Shown: positions 20,567-32,072 of the stretch, in pieces
Numbering within the stretch: position 1 is the stretch's first letter
How the letters are laid out: each line of letters opens with the position of its first letter
NCBI GenBank assembly: GCA_020465985.1
Contig: JAANYP010005935.1
Location: 62,001-126,000 of the forward strand
DNA: 64,000 nt
Source: Centrapalus pauciflorus
Lineage: Eukaryota; Streptophyta; Magnoliopsida; Asterales; Asteraceae
Direction of reading: 5' to 3'
Made by a program: the position numbers and the translations under genes
Notes under the pieces: generated by a model
The model's database searches: none
What the model was told of the DNA's origin: nothing
The model's input: the letters and a program-made list of their open reading frames with translations, nothing else

Positions 20567-22272
20567 CTGTCATTAGGGTCCCCATGTTCATAGTTGTTGA
20601 AATAAGAAAGTTTAGTATTTGTAAAGGTTATAGTCTAGGGTACTAATGCAACCTAGATCACTATAACTATGGCTCTGATACCAATCTGTCACACCCTGTT
20701 ACCCCAGTTGGCAGCGAGGCGTGACGAGTGGGGAAGCGTAACCATAATCATAACGAACGACCACTACACGGACGTTTTCATAAAAATATATTGATAAAAC
20801 TTTAAAATATTTATTTGTTTTACATAGCCCGAATCAAATGAAGAGTAGTTCGCACGTTACAAAGATTTAAATACATAACTGGATTATCAAAAATGATGCA
20901 AATAAATCTCCGAGTTTGAAAATGATGCGACTCCAAAATGAACGGAAGCCTTGGAATGATTCCGATGAATGCGCATGTCTTAATTACCTGAAAATACATG
21001 CTAAAATACGTCAACAATTTGTTGGTTACCTCATAGGTTTACGCGAAAAGACGATTTGTATTAACAGATGAGTTGAATTTATAAAGCATAAATTCCTAGT
21101 TTGTATTACATAAACCATCATACAACCAAAGCTTAATTAAAATATATATGCATTCCACTGTTAGCCGGTTAAGACTAACCCGAATGGGGGACATGACTCC
21201 CGATAGATCTATCCATATTATATTCGCGCTTACAAATAAATGTAATTAACGGTTCATGATATGAGGGCTGATGGATCCGTGAAAACACATGTGTAATACA
21301 CATAAGAAATAAACAGTTTAATGTCCATATGAAAACAGTGCATGTATTTCCACCCCAATAGATAGTGAAAATAGGGGCTATGAAGATTTACCGTAAGTTG
21401 ATGGTAAAATCAAGCGTAAAAACGACAGTTTACGTTGTTGACGAGTGATGACACCAGACGCGTTTAACCGAGTCCTAAATGATACGAGAAACTTAATAAC
21501 TCCCATATATATATACGATAATATGCATGTATAAAGTTTTTTTTTTGTTTTAAATCACCCAACTCTACAAGTTTATAAATAGAACCCACTTAAAACGTCA
21601 AGTTTATATATATATATATATAATTTTCCAGCTTTTTAAAGGTTTTTCGGCCTACTTTGAGGCTGTTTTCGACCAAGCTCCAAAATGATTTGGGCTTTGG
21701 TTTTCATAGGAATAAAAATACTATATACAAAGAATTTTTAAAGTTAAGAATGATCATTTTTCGAGGTGTTTAGGTTGGGGAAAAAACTCGTTAAAAACTC
21801 TATGTTGGCCATTTTTGAGTTGTCAAACTTTCAGGTTCCCAAATAATATTTGGGGGTTCTAAACTCCATATTAAATTATGAAAACCTCCAGATTTTTTGT
21901 TAAGAAATAGATCTAACTTTTGAGACAAGAATCAACTCTTTTCGTTAAGTTTTGAATTAGTTATGATTTTTCAAAGCCGATGTAATATTTATGGCGAAAA
22001 TCCGGATTTCATAACCTTGAAACAACTTGTGATCTTTGTTGTTTATTCAAAAACCACATGTATAAAAGGTTATAAAAAATTTATATAACTTGTTTTCATA
22101 TTATTTATACTTACATTATGTGTTTATATATTTATAAACACATTTGAAGAAAACAAACTTAAAAACAAAACTAGTGAGTTATAAACTTGAGTTTTTATGA
22201 AACTTGTTGTTGTTGGTGATTATGTATATTATACAAGCTTATATAAGAGATTATAAGTTTGTATTTACTTAC
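20567..22272 (-). other. Predicted leader intron of Gypsy-1
   Basis: Donor GTAAGT in the LTR at 22272 and acceptor GACAG at 20567, four bases before the gag ATG. Length would be 1,706 bp and it contains the rest of the LTR and the primer binding site. Prediction from consensus only, but Gypsy-3 has the same geometry with a 1,718-bp interval. Confidence 0.45.
20672..20683 (-). promoter_or_regulatory. Gypsy-1 primer binding site (initiator-Met tRNA)
   Basis: Minus strand TGGTATCAGAGC, 3 bases inside the right (5') LTR, complementary to the 3' end of initiator tRNA-Met. It lies inside the predicted leader intron (22272 down to 20567). Confidence 0.9.
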
Positions 22273-23063
22273 TTTGGGGTATTAGAAGTATGCAAATGTG
22301 AAGAAGGAAGTGTTCTTGAACTTTGTTGCACAAAACTTCTTTGAAAAACATGAAGGAATTGAAGTTGCAATTTCTTGGCTTTGTGACTTTGTGCGGCTTC
22401 TCTTTGCCGAATTTTTGAGAGAGTTTGAGAGAGTTTTTGGTGTTTGCAAGTGTGAAGGAAATGAAGAGATGAGTCCTCTATTTATAGAAGAGGATTTCTC
22501 TTGCAAATGATGAAAGAAAAAGTGATATTTAACACTTTACCAACATGTTGGAAAAGTAGAAAAAGTGAATGTTTTCTTTTCAATATTTTATAAAAAGTCA
22601 AAGGGACACAAAAGGGTTGTGTAACCCTTTATGTGGCCGGCCATGAGGCCTTAAAAATGGTGGATTTTTATTTTTATTTCATGTATTAAGGTATTTCAAT
22701 GTCTTTCTTGTGTATTTTCCTTTTTATGAATTTCTATAAATACTTGTGAAAACACTAGTTTTGTGTAATTGTTTTTGTCTTGCATAATTAAGGTTTTGTA
22801 AGTATGTTAATGCGTGATTAGTGTTACTAATCTTAACTTAATTATGTACTTAGTTGAATTAATCCACCATATCTCAAATCGATCGGATTAATTAATTTGC
22901 CGATTCATCGCACTTATGAAATTGTTTCTAATTGAATTGAATTTTCTTATGAACTTTGTTAATCACTTTGATTAATTGTTAATAACCACTGAATAGGTTA
23001 TAATTTGTTAATAGACACTGATTAGGTCATAGTTGCTAACATGGTTTTGTGTCGGATGTTACA
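20687..23063 (-). repeat. Gypsy-1 5' LTR (2.38 kb)
   Basis: On the plus strand it starts TGTCACACCC and ends GGATGTTACA. On the minus strand the TATA box TATAAATAG is at 22486-22478, followed by a Tyr-patch-like leader and a strong splice donor CCAAA|GTAAGTAA (intron starting 22272). Similar to 13440-16332. Confidence 0.9.
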
Positions 23064-24023
23064 ATATCAGAGCTAACCGATGGATTTCAACTGATTTTGG
23101 ATCCAACAGTGCTCGTGTTCTTCATGTTCATCTTCAACATTCTCGTTTTGATCTGAAATCCCATTCAAATATTCTGTATTACGTGTTTGTTTCTATTCTA
23201 TAATCCTTTATAATTAATTCTGTATTTATTTCGAGCCTATTAAGTTCAATTTTTACAAGTTTTAATCGATTATCTGCTGAAATTCATATTCGCATATTTG
23301 TGTTTTTAGTTTCGGTTTTTGGTTCAATACTTCCAGATTTTTAGGTGTTTTGCTTAATAGTTATTCACAAAAAGTGTTACAAAAATTAATCCCAACATTT
23401 AGAAATTATTTTCAGGCTTTAAACTATATTTTAATATATATTTACTTAAAATCTGGAAAGTACTTCAACTGTTAAAATTCGGACCATCTCGAACCTACAT
23501 TCGGATCAACTCGGATCACAATTCAGACCAGCTCGTACCAAAATTTTAAAATATTTCGGACCCAATCTCAGATCCATCCGAAATTCTGTTAAAACATTTC
23601 TCGGGTACTTGAAATGAATTGTTCTTCATTTTTTAAACCTTTTCAAGCTCAAATAGGATTATCTGAAATTCGGATCGCTAACCGAATTCGGATCATCAAA
23701 CTTGCATTTTAAGTAAGTTCCCATCCGAGTTCATTATTTTCATCCGAATTCCGGTCTAACCGATTTACTATTCATCAGAGATTCATTTCATCCGACTTAC
23801 AGTATTTCATCCGAAATTCTACTGTTCATCCGAATTCCTGATCTTCTGAGTTCTTCAAATCCATCCGAGTTATTGTTCATACGAGTTCATTTTCATCCGA
23901 GTTTATCTTCAAACGAGTTACTATTCTCCTGAATTCGGCTCATCCGAAATTCGGTTCACTTTCATCCGAAATTCAGTTTCCACTTAAAAGATCTTAACTT
24001 CTTAATCAGCACTTGCCATAATC
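23064..24023 (+). other. Copia-4 5' leader with right half of the primer binding site
   Basis: Begins ATATCAGAGCTAACCGATGG, the remainder of the primer binding site. It is non-coding. 23455-24000 is filled with palindrome-like CATCCGAATTCGG and CATCCGA(A/G) motifs. An acceptor-like TTCTTAATCAG (ends 24009) lies 14 bases before the first gag ATG, so a leader intron is possible. Confidence 0.6.
23455..24000. repeat. CATCCGAATTCGG palindrome array, upstream of gag in Copia-4
   Basis: At least ten copies of CATCCGAA or CATCCGAG and several inverted partners TTCGGAT(C/G), with the perfect palindrome CCGAATTCGG at 23682-23691. Spacing is irregular (about 15-45 bp). A second array of the same motif lies at 32,320-32,890. 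Confidence 0.85.
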
Positions 24024-27000
24024 ATGTCTTGAGAGGCCCTTGTCCTTCAATCAGAGAACATACTACCTGTTCTCTATCCTGATGAGTACGAACAATGGAA
24101 ATCAAGATTCCTGAAATTCATTTGTATGCAGCCAAATGGAAATCTATTGATACAATCTATCACTGAAGGCCATGCTATCTATTATCGGGAAATACCTACT
24201 AGGCCAGATGCTGACCCACCATTCCTAGCTTCAAAAACAATTCGTGAACCTTCCAAATAAGCTGAAAAGGAAAGACAACATGCCGACAAAAGGGTAGAAT
24301 ATCTCATCTATCAAGCCCTTCTCACCGATATACTTGTTGGAGTTGACAGCAAGATGTCAGCTAAAGAGATGTGGGATGAACTAGAAGTACAAATGCTTGG
24401 GGCGGATTAGATGACAGAGCAAAGATCGAGGAAGTAAAGGCAAAATTTTCTGAGTTCCGCGCCAAATATGAGGATTTATTTCAGGGTACCTTCACAAGGT
24501 TCTGTGCAGTTTAAATGAGGTGAACACACTGCACATCAAAAAGGATAAGGATGACATCAACATCCAATTCTTTTCATCCCTGGCCCCAGAATGGCAAGTT
24601 GCATGTCGAGCCAAAAGACCAGTTCTGGACATTCCAAATGTCTCAATTAATGTGGTATTCAAAGAACTCAAAAAGTATCAAGGGGATGTCGATCAACAGA
24701 AGCAAATGGCAAACACTTTGGCATCCTTGTTTCTATCAGCCAACTCAGGCATTAAACCAGCTAACTCTTTGGCCCTACTCTCCAGCAAAACACTCTCTCC
24801 TGCACTCCCACCCAACTCATCTCTTGTACCTTACTACAGTCAAGGTTTATCATCGTCTCAATGCAGATATGCATCACCACCGCATGAGCCATATGATGAA
24901 GAAGAGGCAACCATACAAGAACAGATTGCCTTGTGGTCAAATCGTCTTCAACAAAGACGTTTTTCTCAAAATAAGACATACACCTAGCTTCGTTATGAAA
25001 CTGGCCCACGGAGGTATCCTGACGATACAAGGGATGAAAGCCGAGATGATCGAAGGGATGATTGGAGACGTGATGATAGGAACGATAGGGGACACGATGA
25101 CTGGAACCGCAATGATCGGGATGAGAGGTATGATGATAGAACGTATGATGAGCGGAGAGATGACAGGAGAGAGAGACGTGATGGCAGACGAGGCTATCGA
25201 GATGATCGCTGTTATGAAAGGTGTTACGATAGAAGAGATGAGAAAAGAGACGATAGGAGGGATTACAATCGTCGAGATGATAGCCGCAGTCCTCGCAGAC
25301 TAGACAAAAGGACGACAGAGAGAAGAGTTGATAGGCATAGAGATGATGAGCCTAAGGCAACTGATGACCGTCTGTGCTACAAATATGGGAAACTGGGTCA
25401 CTTTGCTCGGGAATGTAAAAATCAGCTTGAACGTGATGTCGGATACTATTAACGAAAGCTGGAGGCAGCAAAGAAACAGTCTGATGCAATGGCCCTTGTT
25501 GCTCAAGAAGACTATTGGGATGACGCTGACTCTGACGAGGAGGAAGATAGGGGCAGAAATTGCTACATGGTTGACCGCATTGGACTGGCTGATTATGCAT
25601 CTTCACCTGACTCAGAATCAGACACGGCTGTCGAGGGGGAGACAAATCAAGATCCAACAGCCTGTCTGATGGCCAAGTCTGGGGATTTCGAATGCTCCAC
25701 GTCAGATTCAGATTCAAAAGAGGTACATTACTTTTGCATTCAAGAGTGTCAAGGCTGAACCTCTAGCCCAATCTTGCACACACAAATCTATTGCTAGAAG
25801 CTAGATTTAATGCTGAAAAAGAAAAGTGTGTCAAGGCTGAACCTCTAGCCCAATATTTAAAAGAATCATCTAATATATATGAAAAGAAGTGGGTAAACAA
25901 CCATGAGGTTATAAAGAAAATGTTAGTTGAAATGGTAGATGTTCAGGATAGGAATACATACATTGAAAGTTGCATGGATAAAATCTCTAACGAAAAGAAC
26001 TCTTTAAAATCCGAAATGTCTGTTCTTTCAAAATGCTTAGAATCGGTAAGCATGGAAAACATAGATAATTTGGAAAAATACAAAATGATAGAATAAGAGA
26101 GAATAGGTTTGTTTTCACAAATAAAGGCTCAAGATGATGAATTTCTAAAACGGGGTCAAACTGAACAAATTATTCATCTAAACAATCCCAAAGAAACTAG
26201 GTTTTATCATTCCAAACAAGGAATTGGTTTTAAAAATCCTAAGTATTTGGAAAAGGTTCAACACGTTTTAACTCATTTTTATGATATGAGATATATGGGT
26301 GCTGGGTTGAAGTCTTTGGTTTATCAGACATCGGAAGAAGTTTTAACCCCAAGAGGATGAGAAACGAATTAAAAATAAAGAAAAAGAAATGTCTTTTAAA
26401 TATGATGTATTAAACGAGAGTTATCCCTATAGAGTACCTACTATAGAGGAGGACTTCTTGTCTAGCTATTCAGAGGTTGAAATGAATGCAGAACCTGTCA
26501 AACCAATCCCTCATCTTTACATTCCTACAAAAGTTCTTCAACATAAAATCAAAGTTGTAGAAAAGGAATTAAAGACAACTCAAAATAAAGCTCTTCTCGA
26601 GAGTGAGGTTAAATTGGCAAATCAAAGTTTTCAACAAAATGTAGAATTAACCACCTACAAAGAAAAATTTGACATGGTTTCAGATAGTTTAATTTCTCAT
26701 TTAAAAGAATTAAAATTTTCTCATCCTACCAAAGTCCCACTTACATCATCAGAAAAAGGTAAAGCCAAAGTTGAAGTTCCTTCTATCATTTGTGAAGGTG
26801 AGTGCTCAAAAACTTCCAAAGCTAAGGTTTCAAAGAAGGCACAGAGTCAATCTAAGTCTTCCAAGAAACCCACTCTCCAAGGAAATTTTTCAGAGTTTAA
26901 GTCTTCCATATGTACTGACTCTCATCGTTTTATTCCTATGGATCATGTGAGAAGAATGCCCAAAACGACCATGCAAGATTTTTCCAGTTTTTTTGTGAAG

Positions 27001-27497
27001 AAGGCTGTAATGCCAGATGTATTTGTTTCTAGAGATAGGTTGCATGTAATCTCAGAAAAAATGTCTGTAATGATGTATTGAATTCTGTTTCTTGTTTAAA
27101 GTATTCATTTGATGACTTGTTTAAATTATGTCCAACTCGTTTTAGACGTCAAGTACCTGAAATGAATGCTTTCGTGCCTTATCCTGTTAAAAGAATTCGG
27201 AAAAAGAAAAAAAAAATACTGCATCATCGGCCAAAAAATCTGAGACTTCTACTTTGCCTAGGCCCAAACTTAAAGCAAATATATAACAAATTTCAAAAAC
27301 TCCAAAACCAAAGGTAATTTCATCGCCTAAGGTTCCAAAGCCTGTTAAATCCAATCGTAAATGGATTCCAAAAGGCTCTGCATTTAGTCCACACATAACT
27401 GCTAAATGGGTTTCTAAGACTGCGCACGTGCCATATTCTCCTGGAACACCTAACCCAAAAGGACCCATCCTAAGACGGGTACCCAAAGTTGTGTGAT
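24024..27497 (+). pseudogene. gag: Copia-4 gag with long C-terminal extension (broken)
   Basis: ATG at 24024 is followed by a stop two codons later. Core traces: LYPDEYEQWKSRFLKFI, then ALLTDILVGVDSKMSAKEMWDEL. 24520-24987 continues the core (FFSSLAPEWQVACRAK). 25,010-25,300 encodes an Arg/Asp/Glu-rich stretch of about 95 residues built of RDD-type repeats. The zinc knuckle at about 25,375 reads CYKYGKLGHFAREC, the second Cys replaced by Tyr. 25,500-25,760 is acidic. 25,790-27,080 is a coiled-coil-rich extension, and a Lys-rich end leads to VPKVV-stop at 27,497. Frames change at least four times. Confidence 0.8.
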
Positions 27498-27767
27498 TTT
27501 AATGTAGATGGTTCTTGGTTACTTCAGATGAAGACCCGCACTTCATTGAACTGGCTTCTAGTTATCTTAGACTAGGACCCATTCTTCTGCTTGTCGGTTG
27601 TGCTTTAACTGACATTTTTGGCTTCAGTGTACTCAGCTCAGGACCCGATCTAAATTCATCATGTTTTCTAAATAACTCGGTTCAGAACACGGTTTGCATG
27701 TTAATTTCCGACGGATTTGTTAATGCCTATAGATTTTCATTGTATACAATTTTATTTTCAGGCAAAT
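27498..27767 (+). other. Copia-4 gag-to-protease interval
   Basis: About 270 bp with stops between the gag stop and protease. It ends ATACAATTTTATTTTCAG, a near-ideal 3' splice site, directly ahead of protease coding. The start of the interval resembles that of Copia-1 (834 onward). Confidence 0.5.
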
Positions 27768-28770
27768 TCCATCTTGTATATGGATTCGGGTTGCTCTAAA
27801 TACATGACTGGGAGGAGAGAGTTACTGTCTATATTTGTAGAACAATATTATGGGACAGTTAAGTTCGGGAATAACAATCATGCTCAAATCAAAGGATATG
27901 GGGATTTAGTCTTAAATAGTCTAGTCATCAAGGATGTTGACTATGTTGAGTGGTAATCTCATAATCTGTTTCGCATTGGACAACTCTGCGATAAAGGGCT
28001 AAAGGTTACATTTAAGGCTAAGAACTCTAGTGTTAAGAGTATTCATGGAAAAGAATTTTAATCCGGTTCCAGAAACTCTAACCTTTACACCATCGACGTA
28101 GCCAAGCTTATGGTTAAGGATAGCATCTGCCTACTATCAAAAGCCTCATCAAAAGACTCTTGGTTATGGCACCGAAGGTTATCTCATCCGAACTTTGACA
28201 GTATAAACAAGCTTGTTTCAAAACAACTGGTTTAGGGAATCCCAGAACTACGATATTAAAAGGACCATCTGTGTGGAGCGTGTTAGAAAGGAAAAATGAA
28301 GAGATCATCTCACAAAACAAAACCCGAACCATAATCAAAAAGAGTGTTGGAGTTACTTCATATGGATTTGTGTGGACCCATGCGAACACAAAGCATAGTA
28401 AGCGATACGTGTTGGTTATCGTTGATGACTTTTCGTGATACACCTAGGTTAAATTCTTGCGATCCAAGGATGAGACAGCTCAAGAAATCATAGGTTTTAT
28501 TAAGAGTGTCGAAACCCAACAGCAGCTGTCTCTCCAATCAATCCGATCTAATAACGGCACGGAATTCAAGTATTCGATAGTAGAGAGCTTCCTTCGATCC
28601 AAAGGTATTCATCATCAGTTTTCTGCTGCTAGAACACCTCAACAAAATGGAATCATTGAGAGGCGTAACCGTACTCTCGTGGAAGCCGCTCGCACAATGC
28701 TGACATACTCAAAGCTACCATCGTTCTTGTGGGCCGAAGCCGTGTCAACAGCTTGCTACTCGTAAAATCG
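27768..28770 (+). pseudogene. pol: Copia-4 protease and integrase (broken)
   Basis: Protease: SILYMDSGCSKYMTG (active-site Asp at 27783) to GYGDLVLNSLVIKDVDYVEW, then a stop. Pre-integrase zinc module: SWLWHRRLSHPNFDSINKL and a CGAC-type pair interrupted by stops near 28,280. Integrase: ELLHMDLCGPMRTQS (first Asp region), IRSNNGTEF (second catalytic residue Asp replaced by Asn), HHQFSAARTPQQNGIIERRNRT with Glu, and AARTMLTYSKLPSFLWAEAV. The integrase C-terminal part (28,780-29,070) is frameshifted. This copy is inactive. Confidence 0.87.
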
Positions 28771-29630
28771 CTCCATAATCCATAAGCGCTTTAATAAAAC
28801 TCCTTACCAACTTTTTTTTAAATAAAGTTCCTTTTATCAAGTACTTACATGTATTTGGTTGCGGGTGCTATGTGCTTAACGACAACGACAACCTCCGGAA
28901 GTTCAACGACAAGGCGGATGAAGCGATCATCATTAGATACTCATCAAATTCGAAGGCATATCGTGCATACAACACTCGCACCAGGACAGTCAATGAGAGT
29001 TTGCATGTCACATTCGATGAACTGGCTTAACTGGCTCCCGAAGTTGATCAATCAGGACCACGCATTACACTAATGCCTGGAGATTCATCTCAATATTTTT
29101 CTTTTTCTTCTTCTGACTTAGTTAATTTATTTGATCCATTTTATGTAGATTTTTTTGGTTCTAGTGCTAATACTTCTAATGTTTCTTCTTTTGTAGTTAA
29201 CACATCCAACGATTCATTTGCTCAACCACCACCATCAGATCCACCAATCAATACTTCAATCTTTATACCTCCACCTTCCACTTCATCCACAGACACATCT
29301 CCAGTTGAATCAACTCCTACCATGCCCTCACACATAATTCCAAATATTATCCCTCAAGAGATCAAGTTGAACCTGACATGAACCAGTGGTACCTTCACTC
29401 AAAACCATCGACCATAACTCATCATCCATTCCCGCACTCACCACTGAGCTTCCATCCCGTTCACCCCTTCCACATGAGACAAATTGGACCCGAAGTCACC
29501 CAACCAAACAAATCATTAATGATCTCTCTACCGGTGTCCAAACTCGAAGGGCATCTACTAATGAATGTCTATTTGCATCATTCCTTAGCATGACAGAGTC
29601 TGGTCGTGTGGAAGAAGCCTTGAAAGCCAC
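28771..29630 (+). pseudogene. pol: Copia-4 integrase tail and Ser/Pro-rich linker
   Basis: 28,780-29,070 is the integrase C-terminal region in broken frames (the KYLHVFGCGCYVLNDNDNL trace). 29,073-29,381 is open and rich in Ser, Thr and Pro, the usual linker between integrase and reverse transcriptase. 29,386-29,630 leads to the RT start in another frame. Confidence 0.6.
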
Positions 29631-30580
29631 TGACTATTTTGTAGCAATGCAAGAAGAGCTCAACCAGTTTGAACAGCTCAGAGTATGGGGGTTAGTTCCC
29701 AAACCCAAAGACCGAACCATAGTCGGAACATAGTGGATTTTTAAGAACAAACGAGATGAAAACGGCATCGTGGGAAGAAATAAAGCAATACTTGTCGCCA
29801 AAGGCTACCGACAACAAGAAGAAATAGATTATGACGAGACCTTCGCTCCAGTTGCACGAATAGAAGCGATCAAAATCCTCTTAGCGTACACGGCACACAA
29901 AGACTTCAAAGTGTACCAGATGGACGTCAAGACAACCTTCTTGAACGATGAACTCAACGAAGAGTTGTATGTTGAAAAACCACAAGGATTTGTTGATGCA
30001 CATAAACAGACCATGTTTATGTGCTAGGTAAAGCCCTCTATGGTTTGAAACAAGCACCTCGAGCATGGTATGACAGTCTCTCTAACTTTCTTACCTCCGC
30101 TGGTTTAAGCAAAGGTGTGGTGGACACAACATTGTTCACTAAAAAGGAAGGCCAACACATAATGCTAGTTCAAATATATGTCGATGATATTATATTTGGA
30201 TCTACTGACTATAATTTCTGTTAGGACTTCTCATCCCTAATGGAGTCCAGGTTTGAGATGAGTATGATGGGGGAAATGAACTTTTTCCTCGGATTACAAG
30301 TCAAACAACTTGAAAATGGGATATTTGTGAACCAGTCGAAATATACTCTTGACATTCTTAACAAGTATAAGTTAGACTCTCGCACGAGTATCGCAACTCC
30401 CATGGCTTCAAACTGTGAGTTAGACACTGATCCTGCCGGGAAAAGTGTCATCAATACAACTTACAGAGGAATGATTGGATCCTTACTGTATCTTACGACT
30501 AGTAGACCAGATATAATGTTTTCAACATGTCTTTGTGCTCGTTTTCAGGCTGACCCAAAAGAATCCCACCTAACTGCGGT
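29631..30580 (+). pseudogene. pol: Copia-4 reverse transcriptase (broken)
   Basis: Begins FVAMQEELNQFEQLRVWGLV; a stop replaces the Lys of GTKWIF at about 29,732. Then FAPVARIEAIKILLAYTAHK, DVKTTFLND, KALYGLKQAPRAWYDSL and the catalytic YVDD (codons 30177-30188), followed by a stop after YNFC, the GEMNFFLGLQVKQL block, and YRGMIGSLLYLTTSRPDIMF. A frameshift lies near 30,010 (MFMC-stop versus LGKALYG). Copies element RNA into DNA. Confidence 0.9.
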
Positions 30581-31125
30581 AAAACTCATTTTTCTTTTTT
30601 TTTTAAGGGTACAGCCGATCTTGGTGTCTAGTATCCAAAGGGATCGATTTTGATCTTACCGCCTTTTCAGATGCTGATTTTGCAGGTTGTATAGTCGATA
30701 GGAAATACACTTCATGTGGAATACATTTCTTGGGTGACAGACTGGTGAGTTGGTCTTCCAAAAAGCAGAACTATGTTTCCACATCCACAGCAGAAGTTGA
30801 GTATGTAGCGGCCGCAAGTTGTTGCTCTCCAGTGATGTGGATGAGAACTCAGTTACGTGATTATGGGTTCTTGCTCACCAATATCCCAATATACTATGAT
30901 TTTAGAAGTGCAATTGCTATTTTTTGCAATCCCGCGCAGCACTCACGAACGAAACACATAGACATCAGGTATCATTTCATTAAAGATCACATAGAAAAAT
31001 GGAACAATTGAATTGTATTTTGTAGGCACAAAATATCAACTTGCTGATATTTTTACTACAGTTTTAGACAAACCTCATTTTCAGTTTTTAGTATCTCATA
31101 TCGGCATGTTGAATGCTTCTTCTAG
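30581..31125 (+). pseudogene. pol: Copia-4 RNase H and pol end
   Basis: SDADFAGCIVDRKYTSCGIHFLGDRLVSWSSKKQ, then STAEVEYVAAASCCSPVMWMRTQL and SRTKHIDIRYHFIKDHIEK. The catalytic Asp/Glu residues of these blocks are visible. The tail (TKYQLADIFTTVLDKPHFQFL) runs in another frame to about 31,125. The first part is shifted out of the RT frame by a T-rich run near 30,595. Confidence 0.85.
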
Positions 31126-31890
31126 TTAAATTCTATACATAATCTAAATAATTCTATTTCAAATATATAAGTGTTTGAAATACCATTATTTAAAAAATAT
31201 CTGTTATTTAAATTTAAAGGTTGTGTCACAAAATTAAGTTCAATATTTCTTTATCTGTGTATATTTTTAATGATTAATGATTCTGAATTCTGCTATGTGA
31301 ATTGGTCATAGTTGAGTGGAACGCTAATATTTCCAGGTTTGTCTATATCTCAATGGTTAAAAAGGTTCTACAGTTTAGATCATATAGGATATGTGTTGAA
31401 ATGAGGGAGAGTATTTTCAGGATGATAGTGTATGTTAACTTAGTTTTTAATTTTATAATATTTTAGGCTTAAGTCAATTTTAATTTTAATTTTAAGATAA
31501 TTAATCTTTCAGAAAAACAAACAAAAAAAGATTTTATTTTTTATTAATAGATTAAAAACTCAAAAAGATTTTATTTTTGTCTTGGTTAAAATTTTTTTTG
31601 TTTTGTTTGTTTAAAAGAAAAAAATCCAAAATATTGTCTTATTTTTTAGTTGTTAGTTAGGAGATTAATTATATTAACCTTAAGTTTAGGTCTAATTATT
31701 ATTTGAATTTAGCTATTTTTAATTTTGTCTAGTACTTGTCCAAAAAAGGAAAAAACAAAAAGATTTTGGGCTCATATTATTTTATTTTTTTAAGTTTTTA
31801 GTTATAAATATTTAAGCCCATAGTTTTGTAACAAAACCGGTGTGTTTGGCCCATTTGTGTTGTGTTCACGCGGACTCTTGCATAACCCGA
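31126..31890 (+). other. AT-rich interval after Copia-4 pol
   Basis: About 760 bp without coding signal, very A/T-rich with homopolymer runs. It leads to the promoter-like segment at about 31,890. Confidence 0.5.
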
Positions 31891-32072
31891 CCCGACCCCC
31901 TAAATAAATAGGCGGGTTCCCCTTTCTTCTTCTCTAAGCTTTCTTTCTCTTCTCCTCTCCGACGAACGAAAACCTTTTCCACCACCATTTTCACCGTTTC
32001 TCAAGCTCAAAAGGTCCCAACACAACCGTTTTTCTTCCTTTTTCTTGCATTTTCTTGCATCTGCACCACCAG
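31891..32072 (+). promoter_or_regulatory. Candidate internal promoter and leader exon of the Copia-4 3' ORF
   Basis: TATA-like TAAATAAATA (31901-31910) between GC-rich flanks is followed by a pyrimidine-rich patch (31919-31960), typical around plant transcription starts, and an ATG-free leader ending CACCACCAG|GTAAAC at 32072/32073, a good splice donor. The position matches the internal promoter candidate of Copia-3. Inference from sequence only. Confidence 0.5.

Larger units (their letters stand above)
13440..23063 (-). mobile_element. Gypsy-1: chromovirus (Tekay/Del-like), decayed
   Basis: Minus-strand Gypsy element with LTRs at 13440-16332 and 20687-23063, polypurine tract AACAGGGGGATAC next to the left LTR, and an initiator-Met primer site beside the right LTR. 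Interior is only 4.35 kb: integrase with chromodomain, decayed RT/RNase H, protease, and a short gag remnant, so most of gag is deleted. Its extreme 3' end lacks the terminal TGTGACA. It inserted within the primer binding site of Copia-4. Confidence 0.88.

Noticed and set aside
24551..25303. 250-codon plus-strand ORF rich in Met/Ile/Gly
   Set aside because: Out-of-frame reading of the gag Arg/Asp-rich repeat; the gag frame gives the charged domain and zinc knuckle.
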